Of a stretch of 24,856 nucleotides of DNA, positions 19,918 through 24,856 are shown piece by piece. This stretch comes from Selenomonas sp. (GTDB lineage: Bacteria; Bacillota; Negativicutes; Selenomonadales; Selenomonadaceae), in assembly GCF_022771645.1 (NCBI RefSeq), contig NZ_JALFCU010000046.1, positions 1-24,856 on the forward strand, read 5' to 3'. Each line of letters starts with the position of its first letter. Within the stretch, counting starts at the first letter, position 1. Under the pieces are notes generated by a model that worked only from the letters and a program-made list of their open reading frames with translations, was not told the DNA's origin and searched no databases. Position numbers and translations under genes: made by a program.

Positions 19918-21066
19918 ATGGCAGGACAACGTGATATTTTCGTGACGCGGTCGTCGATGCCGCCATTCGAGGAGTATGTCGATGAGATCCGCAGCCTCTG
20001 GGAGACGCATTGGCTCACGAATATGGGCGCGAAGCACGAAGCGTTGCGGGCGGCGCTCAAAGCGTATTTCTGTCTACAGGGGGGGGACATTGACCTGTTT
20101 ACGAACGGTCATATGGCGCTCGAGCTCTCTCTGCAGGCGATGAACCTCCAAGGCGAAGTCATCACGACGCCGTTCACGTTCGCCTCGACGACGCATGCGA
20201 TCGTGCGAAACGGCCTCACGCCTGTGTTTTGCGACGTCGACCCCGTGACGTTCACAATGGACGCGACGAAAATCGAATCGCTCATCACGGACCGCACGTG
20301 CGCCATCCTGCCCGTGCACGTCTACGGCAACGTCTGCGACGTCGAGGTGATTGAGCGCATTGCGCACAAGTATGAGCTCAAGGTCATTTACGACGCGGCG
20401 CACACGTTCGGCGAGACGTACAAAGGGAAGAGCACGGCGACGTTCGGTGATGTGAGCTGCTTCAGCTTTCACGCAACGAAAGTGTTCCATACGATCGAGG
20501 GCGGCGCGGCGTGCTTCCGTGATGCGGCATTCGGCAAGAAGCTCTACCAGCTGAAAAATTTCGGCATCAAGAATGCGGAATGCGTTGACGGCATCGGCGC
20601 GAATGCGAAGATGAACGAGTTCTGCGCGGCCATGGGCCTCTGCAACCTGCGCCACGTCGACGAGGAAATCGAAAAGCGCGGCCGCGTCGCCGCGCGCTAC
20701 CGCGAGCGCCTCGCGGACGTCCCGGGCCTGCAGCTGAACGCTGTGCAACAGGACGTAAAGCCAAACTACGCGTATTTTCCCATCATCATCGACGAAAAGA
20801 CATTCGGCGCGACGCGCGAAGACGTCTTTGACGCGCTTGCAGCGCACGGCATCCACGCGCGGAAATATTTCTATCCGCTGACGAATACGTTCGAGTGCTT
20901 CCACGGCGCGTTCGACGTGGCAAAGACGCCCGTCGCACTCCATATCAGCCGTCGCGTGCTGACGCTGCCGATGTACGCGGATCTCGCGATCGCGGACGTC
21001 GACCGCATCGCGGACATCGTGCTCGCGTGCCGCCCGCAGGGCAGGACAGGGGGCGAGGCGCGATGA
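19918..21066 (+). CDS. DegT/DnrJ/EryC1/StrS-family sugar aminotransferase
   Basis: PLP-dependent aminotransferase of 382 residues acting on keto-sugar nucleotides. Features are the start PPFEEYVDEIRSLWETHWLT, NGHMALELSL (cofactor loop), TTPFTFASTTHAIVRNGLTP, VIYDAAHTFG with Asp159 and His162, and the PLP lysine Lys188 in SCFSFHATKVFHTIEGG. The ATKVFHTIEGG form occurs in 4-amino-4,6-dideoxysugar transaminases. ATG at 19918 is chosen; AGGAAAGG precedes it, while TTG at 19882 adds residues unlike the family. Its stop overlaps the ATP-grasp start. It would supply an amino sugar for the cluster. No sugar dehydratase is in view, so the keto-sugar must be made elsewhere. Confidence 0.9.
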   Translation: MAGQRDIFVTRSSMPPFEEYVDEIRSLWETHWLTNMGAKHEALRAALKAYFCLQGGDIDLFTNGHMALELSLQAMNLQGEVITTPFTFASTTHAIVRNGLTPVFCDVDPVTFTMDATKIESLITDRTCAILPVHVYGNVCDVEVIERIAHKYELKVIYDAAHTFGETYKGKSTATFGDVSCFSFHATKVFHTIEGGAACFRDAAFGKKLYQLKNFGIKNAECVDGIGANAKMNEFCAAMGLCNLRHVDEEIEKRGRVAARYRERLADVPGLQLNAVQQDVKPNYAYFPIIIDEKTFGATREDVFDALAAHGIHARKYFYPLTNTFECFHGAFDVAKTPVALHISRRVLTLPMYADLAIADVDRIADIVLACRPQGRTGGEAR

Positions 21067-22094
21067 ACATCCTGCTGACGTCCGTTGGCCGCAGGGCGTA
21101 TCTCGTCAAGGCTTTTCAGGACGCCCTGCACGGTCACGGCACGGTGCATGTTTGCAATTCCAGCGCGTTGTCGGTCGCTTTTCACTATGCGGATCGCGCG
21201 GTGGTCTCGCCGCTCATCTACGACGAGGCGTACATCCCGTTCCTGCTGTCGTATTGCAAGGCGCACGCAATCGGCCTTGTCATCCCGCTCTTTGACATCG
21301 ACCTCCTCGTGCTCGCCGAAAACAAAGATGCATTCGCCGCCATCGGCACGCGCGTCGTCGTTTCCGATCCGGCGTTTGTTGCGGTGTGCAACGACAAATG
21401 GCAGACGTATCAATTCCTGCGCGCGCATGATTTCCGCACGCCGCAGACGTATCTCCGGCTAACGGATGTGAAAGCGGCGTTGCACAGCGGCGCGCTCACG
21501 TATCCCGTCATCGTGAAGCCGCGCTTCGGTTGCGGCTCCATCGGAGTGGCCGTCGCGCAGGACGCGCGCGAGCTCGACTGTCTGTCGTATCTCGTAGAAC
21601 ACGAAATCATGCGTACGTATCTGAAATATGAATCGGCTGCGCAAGCGGAAAAGATTCTCTATCAGGAACGGCTCAATGGGCAAGAATACGGCATCGACAT
21701 CATCCATGACCTCTGCGGGACGTTCCGGGTGGCTGTCGTCAAGAAAAAGCTCGCGATGCGCTCCGGCGAAACGGATATCGCGGAGACCGTTGCGCATCGT
21801 GGCATCGAGGCCGTCGCAAAACGGTTGGGGCAAACAACGAACGCCATCGGGAACGTCGATTGCGATTGCTTCGATTGCAACGGGGACATTTATGTTATAG
21901 AAATGAACGCGCGTTTCGGCGGAGGCTACCCGTTCAGCCACCTTGCGGGCTGCGACCTCCCTGCGGCGCTCATTGCTTGGGCGGAGGGGCGGGAGGTTCC
22001 GCCGCAGCTGCTCGCAGCCCGCACCGGCGTGCGCGGCTGCAAGGAAATCAGGATGACGGCAGACGAAGGACGGAGGGATTTCCATGACAAATGA
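21063..22094 (+). CDS. ATP-grasp ligase (carbamoyl-phosphate synthase large-chain-like)
   Basis: Predicted ATP-dependent carboxylate-amine ligase of 343 residues. The N-terminal part MNILLTSVGRRAYLVKAF and VIPLFDIDLLVLAENKDAF form the pre-ATP-grasp domain; the nucleotide-binding loop is YPVIVKPRFGCGSIGVAV with Lys152, and the metal-binding end is YVIEMNARFGGGYPFSH. It overlaps the aminotransferase stop (ATGA) and the next gene by 11 bases. Following an amino-sugar transaminase, a natural role would be to join an amino or other carboxylic acid to the sugar amine, but this is inference. Similar ATP-grasp proteins occur in polysaccharide and flagellin modification clusters. Confidence 0.85.
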   Translation: MNILLTSVGRRAYLVKAFQDALHGHGTVHVCNSSALSVAFHYADRAVVSPLIYDEAYIPFLLSYCKAHAIGLVIPLFDIDLLVLAENKDAFAAIGTRVVVSDPAFVAVCNDKWQTYQFLRAHDFRTPQTYLRLTDVKAALHSGALTYPVIVKPRFGCGSIGVAVAQDARELDCLSYLVEHEIMRTYLKYESAAQAEKILYQERLNGQEYGIDIIHDLCGTFRVAVVKKKLAMRSGETDIAETVAHRGIEAVAKRLGQTTNAIGNVDCDCFDCNGDIYVIEMNARFGGGYPFSHLAGCDLPAALIAWAEGREVPPQLLAARTGVRGCKEIRMTADEGRRDFHDK

Positions 22095-23151
22095 ATCGGT
22101 GCTCGCGGAGCTCCGTCAGCAGCATCTTCCGCTCTGGCTCTGGGGCTGCGGGAATGTGGCGCATGAAGTCTACGCTCTGCTCCGTGCGCATGGAATCGGC
22201 ATCGCGGGCTGCTTTGTCGATGCTGGCCGCAAAGGAGGCGGCTTCGAGGGGAAACCCGTCGTCAGCATGGAAGAACTTTTTCGTGAGGTTCACGGAAGAG
22301 GCATCAATGTCCTTATGGCACACGCGCAGTATCATCGCAAGAAAGAACTTGCGGCATATCCTGCGGTGCAGCATGTATATTGCCTGCCGAACCCGTTCCG
22401 CACGCACGAAGACATTTCCGAGGCATACGTCGAAGCGCATCGGGCGGCATTTGATCGCGCGTACCGCTTGTTTGACGAGCCGCTGTCGCAGCGCGTGTTC
22501 CGCGCCTACCTCGCGGCGCGGACGAAAGGCGATCTCGATGCGGTTTGCGATGCATTCACGCGGCCGATGACGTATTTCGACAATGACGTGTGGACGCTGT
22601 CGGATCATGAGTCGCTCATTGACTGCGGCGCGTATGACGGCGACACGATCCGCTCGTTCCTGCAAGCCGTCGGTGCGAAGTTTTCCAGGATCGATGCGTT
22701 CGAGCCCGATGCCGCCATCTTCCGCACGCTTTCCGCGAACGTCGCGGCGCTGCCGTCGAGCGAACGCATTCACTTGCATCAAACAGGATTGTGGAACGAG
22801 AACACGGTGCTGCGTTTCGCGCCGGACGCGGAGCAATCCGGGTTCGCCGTGGAATCTCCAGAACCGGGCAGGGAAGACGCACATGCAATCGAGGTCTGCC
22901 GGCTCGATGACGTCATCACGCATCCCGTGACGCTCTTGAAAGTCTGTATGTCTGGATCGAACAAAGAATGTTTGGAGGGCGCGGCGCAGCTGGTTGCGCG
23001 AGACCGGCCGAAAATCGCTGTGACTGTCGGCGTCACGCGGGAACGGCTCTGGCAGATTCCGCTGCTCCTGCATGAACTCCAGCCGAGATACCATTTCTTC
23101 CTGCGGTTTCTCGAATCCATGCCGAGCAGGATTTGCTTGTTCTGCCAATGA
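22084..23151 (+). CDS. Divergent FkbM-like methyltransferase with N-terminal Rossmann domain
   Basis: Protein of 355 residues. The N-terminus LWLWGCGNVAHEVYALL is a Rossmann-like domain seen in bacterial FkbM-linked proteins of glycan clusters. The C-terminal part has the SAM-binding LIDCGAYDGDTIRSFLQ and FEPDAAIF, then the gate NTVLRFAP. At the place of the usual IKxDxEGxE motif it reads LKVCMSGSNKECLEGA: the acidic residues are lost. The end is LWQIPLLLHELQPRYHFFLR, again family-like with changed details. It may be a catalytically altered or inactive methyltransferase, or use another catalytic residue. GGAGGG precedes the start and the gene overlaps the ATP-grasp gene. Confidence 0.78.
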   Translation: MTNESVLAELRQQHLPLWLWGCGNVAHEVYALLRAHGIGIAGCFVDAGRKGGGFEGKPVVSMEELFREVHGRGINVLMAHAQYHRKKELAAYPAVQHVYCLPNPFRTHEDISEAYVEAHRAAFDRAYRLFDEPLSQRVFRAYLAARTKGDLDAVCDAFTRPMTYFDNDVWTLSDHESLIDCGAYDGDTIRSFLQAVGAKFSRIDAFEPDAAIFRTLSANVAALPSSERIHLHQTGLWNENTVLRFAPDAEQSGFAVESPEPGREDAHAIEVCRLDDVITHPVTLLKVCMSGSNKECLEGAAQLVARDRPKIAVTVGVTRERLWQIPLLLHELQPRYHFFLRFLESMPSRICLFCQ

Positions 23152-23188
23152 GCATTCGCCGCATCATGCAAAATGAGGAGAAGGCAAC

Positions 23189-24712
23189 ATGATTCGTATC
23201 AGCCGGGATCATCCGATCCGCTTGCAGACAGGGCGGCAGTATCCGCGCGAGCTCTTGCGCGGAGCGTTTCGCGAGATGCGGGCGGCGTGCCGGGCGCAGC
23301 CGGACGTGCCGCGTCTCGGCGATGTCGCCGTGGACGCGGGCGAGCCGTTGTTCACGCTCGCCTATGAGCAGAACCGCATCCAGCAGCACGGCTTTCAGGC
23401 GGTCACGGCTGCTGGTTATTGGTCGTACGATTTCCTGCAGACGCCGCTCGACCGCCTCGACTTGACGCTTCTGCGGCGGTATCGTGTGTTTGTCTTCTGC
23501 GAGCTCGAAGAATACACGCTCGCCATCTTGGAACTGTTGCTCCGCATGCGGGGTATCCAGCACGGGGGGGCGGATGTGCGTTTGTACTGCACGGATCCGT
23601 TGGTGCGCGCGTTCTTTGCACCTGGAGAGGTGCAGTTCGTGGAGCAAGAAAACCTCATGGCCGGGGCAGCCGGCATCTCGTGGGATAATCCGGATGTCTG
23701 CCTGATCCGCAGCGTTGCGGAGTTTTATAATCCGCCGTTTGCGGATGGCGCGTTGTACAATAGTTTTCAGGTGATGGAGAGTTTGCTGTGGACAGCGCAG
23801 CGCCGCCATTATGGAGAGCGGAACCGCGGCACGACGATCCTGCTCCTGCGTTACCCGACGATGACGGCCGGCCTGTTTGACATCATGAAGTTCACCTATG
23901 CGTTCGTGCGCGTCGCCTGGCAGCGCGGATGGATTCCCGTCGTCTGCCTCGATCAGGAGCCGAACCAGTATTTGGCGGAAAGGACAGGCGCGGGACACGA
24001 AAATATGTGGGAATCGTTTTTCCCGCCGGCCTCCCGCATCCCTGTCGCGGAAGTGTTCGAGAGCGATGACGTCATTGTCGTGGACGGCTTGTTCCCGCAG
24101 ACAAGCGGCCGGGCGAATCCCTACCAGATGGAGGCGTTTTTTCGGTTTGCGTCCGCGCTCGATGCAAAGGATCTCCATGAGGCGCGCAGCATCTTGCGTC
24201 CGAATTTTGCAACGGAATCCGTGATCGAGGCGCTCTTGCCCGCGCCGCTCCAACGGGGCGACCCCGTGCTCGGCGTCATCAGCCGGGGGACGGATTACCG
24301 TGCAGAGGCAGCCGCCGCGCGTGGCGAGCAGCCAGCGAATGCTGCGGCAGACGATATGATCGCGGCTGTGCGCGCGTTCCTTGCGCAGCATGATGTCCGA
24401 TATATTTTCCTTGCGACGGAGGATGAAGCGTACTTCCAGAAATTCTGCACGGCCTTTCGGGAGAAGCTGCTCTTCATCCGGCAGCAGCGCGTGCGTTATG
24501 ATGAAAGCAAGCGGGACAGATTGCTTGCGGAGCTCCTGCCCGTCGAGGATGGCCGCTCGTTCGGGCGGCGGTATCTCGCCATCCTTTTCGCGCTCGGCCG
24601 TTGCCGTTGGCTGTTGTCCTCGATGAATTGCGGCGCGATGCAGGGGGCGTGGCTGTATTCGGCGTACGGCTTTGAGACATTCCGCATCGTTCCGCCGCAC
24701 GAAGCCTCTTGA
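23189..24712 (+). CDS. Uncharacterised protein, possible fucosyltransferase-like glycosyltransferase
   Basis: A 507-residue protein that I do not firmly recognise. No signal peptide or membrane span is seen. The N-terminal third has an alpha/beta pattern with IRISRDHPIRLQTGRQYPRE and VFVFCELEEYTLAILELLLR. The C-terminal part contains VLGVISRGTDYR near residue 355, like the R-G-T-D-Y donor-binding loop of GT23/NodZ and O-fucosyltransferase folds, then YIFLATEDEAYFQKFC and SSMNCGAMQGAW, which fit the second half of such a GT-B fold. GAGGAG lies upstream. It is the fifth gene of the glycan operon, which favours a glycosyl-transfer role. The family call is inference from a few motifs. Confidence 0.6.
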   Translation: MIRISRDHPIRLQTGRQYPRELLRGAFREMRAACRAQPDVPRLGDVAVDAGEPLFTLAYEQNRIQQHGFQAVTAAGYWSYDFLQTPLDRLDLTLLRRYRVFVFCELEEYTLAILELLLRMRGIQHGGADVRLYCTDPLVRAFFAPGEVQFVEQENLMAGAAGISWDNPDVCLIRSVAEFYNPPFADGALYNSFQVMESLLWTAQRRHYGERNRGTTILLLRYPTMTAGLFDIMKFTYAFVRVAWQRGWIPVVCLDQEPNQYLAERTGAGHENMWESFFPPASRIPVAEVFESDDVIVVDGLFPQTSGRANPYQMEAFFRFASALDAKDLHEARSILRPNFATESVIEALLPAPLQRGDPVLGVISRGTDYRAEAAAARGEQPANAAADDMIAAVRAFLAQHDVRYIFLATEDEAYFQKFCTAFREKLLFIRQQRVRYDESKRDRLLAELLPVEDGRSFGRRYLAILFALGRCRWLLSSMNCGAMQGAWLYSAYGFETFRIVPPHEAS

Positions 24713-24721
24713 CGGAAAGGA

Positions 24722-24856
24722 TAATTGCAAGTGCAAATTGAACAGTTGTTTTAATCAAGAACATTTCTCAATAGCATAGACTTCATCGAGAAAATGGTCG
24801 AAGAGCTCTGCTGGAGTGTGATATCCCAGAATACGGCGTGGACGCTGGTTTAGCTC
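24722..24856 (-). mobile_element. IS30-family insertion sequence, 3' end only
   Basis: The element end, read on the minus strand, contains CAACTGTTCAATTTGCACTT about 24729-24748, resembling IS30-family terminal inverted repeats. It lies about ten bases after the stop of the preceding gene. The rest of the element is beyond the right edge, so its exact boundary, target duplication and other end cannot be seen. Confidence 0.65.
24755..24856 (-). CDS. IS30-family transposase, C-terminal fragment at window edge
   Basis: The last 33 codons read LNQRPRRILGYHTPAELFDH then FLDEVYAIEKCS and a TGA stop at 24755-24757. The LNxRPRKxLGYxTPxE pattern is the C-terminus of IS30-family DDE transposases. The gene continues beyond the right edge, so the catalytic residues are not visible and it is unknown whether it is intact. 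Confidence 0.85.
   Translation of the reverse strand, partial: ELNQRPRRILGYHTPAELFDHFLDEVYAIEKCS

Overview
The window is GC-rich (roughly 60% by eye) chromosomal DNA. It has strong Shine-Dalgarno sites, sigma-A type promoters, a long-form HPF, lipoproteins and a SigH-like promoter. These fit a diderm Firmicute of the Negativicutes, most likely a Selenomonas-like member of Selenomonadaceae. That placement is inferred from gene content and style, not from a database match. No rRNA, tRNA or CRISPR array was seen.

Region 1 (1-7846, all minus strand) is a sulfate-assimilation operon read from a TTGACA/17 bp/TACGAT promoter at 7818-7846. In order of transcription it encodes a ThiS-like sulfur carrier, a ThiF/MoeB-like E1 enzyme, a JAMM (M67) protease, a small siroheme/[4Fe-4S] sulfite reductase, a TusA-like protein, a sulfate-binding lipoprotein, CysT, CysW, CysA and the start of AprA (APS reductase alpha), which runs off the left edge. 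The set closely matches the HcyS/HcyF/HcyD/Sir pathway of Wolinella succinogenes, in which sulfate-derived sulfide is loaded on a carrier C-terminus as a thiocarboxylate for homocysteine synthesis. The carrier ends in GGG-Ala-Arg, so the protease would have to expose the Gly-Gly end. Three composite palindromic repeats sit between these genes. Two of them, in opposite orientation, bracket the tusA-sulfite reductase pair.

Region 2 (7847-9443) is a divergent control region with two Rex-like operators 60 bp apart, followed by a type II NADH dehydrogenase gene.

Region 3 (9495-17024) looks like an arginine or basic amino acid uptake and breakdown locus. It has a periplasmic-type binding lipoprotein, a convergent PucR/CdaR regulator that lacks a canonical start codon, an HisC-like aminotransferase behind a leader with a strong terminator, a chimeric gene joining half a 2-hydroxyacid dehydrogenase to a truncated RocB-like M20 peptidase, a DDAH/arginine-deiminase family hydrolase, and the permease and ATPase of an amino acid importer with their own promoter. 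Two more palindromic repeats lie here, and one of them encodes the C-terminus of the chimeric protein.

Region 4 (17082-18236) carries a cold-shock protein gene behind a perfect-consensus promoter, then hpf behind a promoter matching the SigH consensus.

Region 5 (18250-24712) is a tightly packed glycan or glycoprotein-modification operon: a StrF-GT2 glycosyltransferase, a DegT-type sugar aminotransferase, an ATP-grasp ligase, a divergent FkbM-like protein whose acidic methyltransferase motif is replaced, and a large protein with a fucosyltransferase-like RGTDY motif. Its right flank is interrupted by the end of an IS30-family element at the window edge. The only intergenic stretch above 300 bases is 7758-8165, described under its regulatory features.
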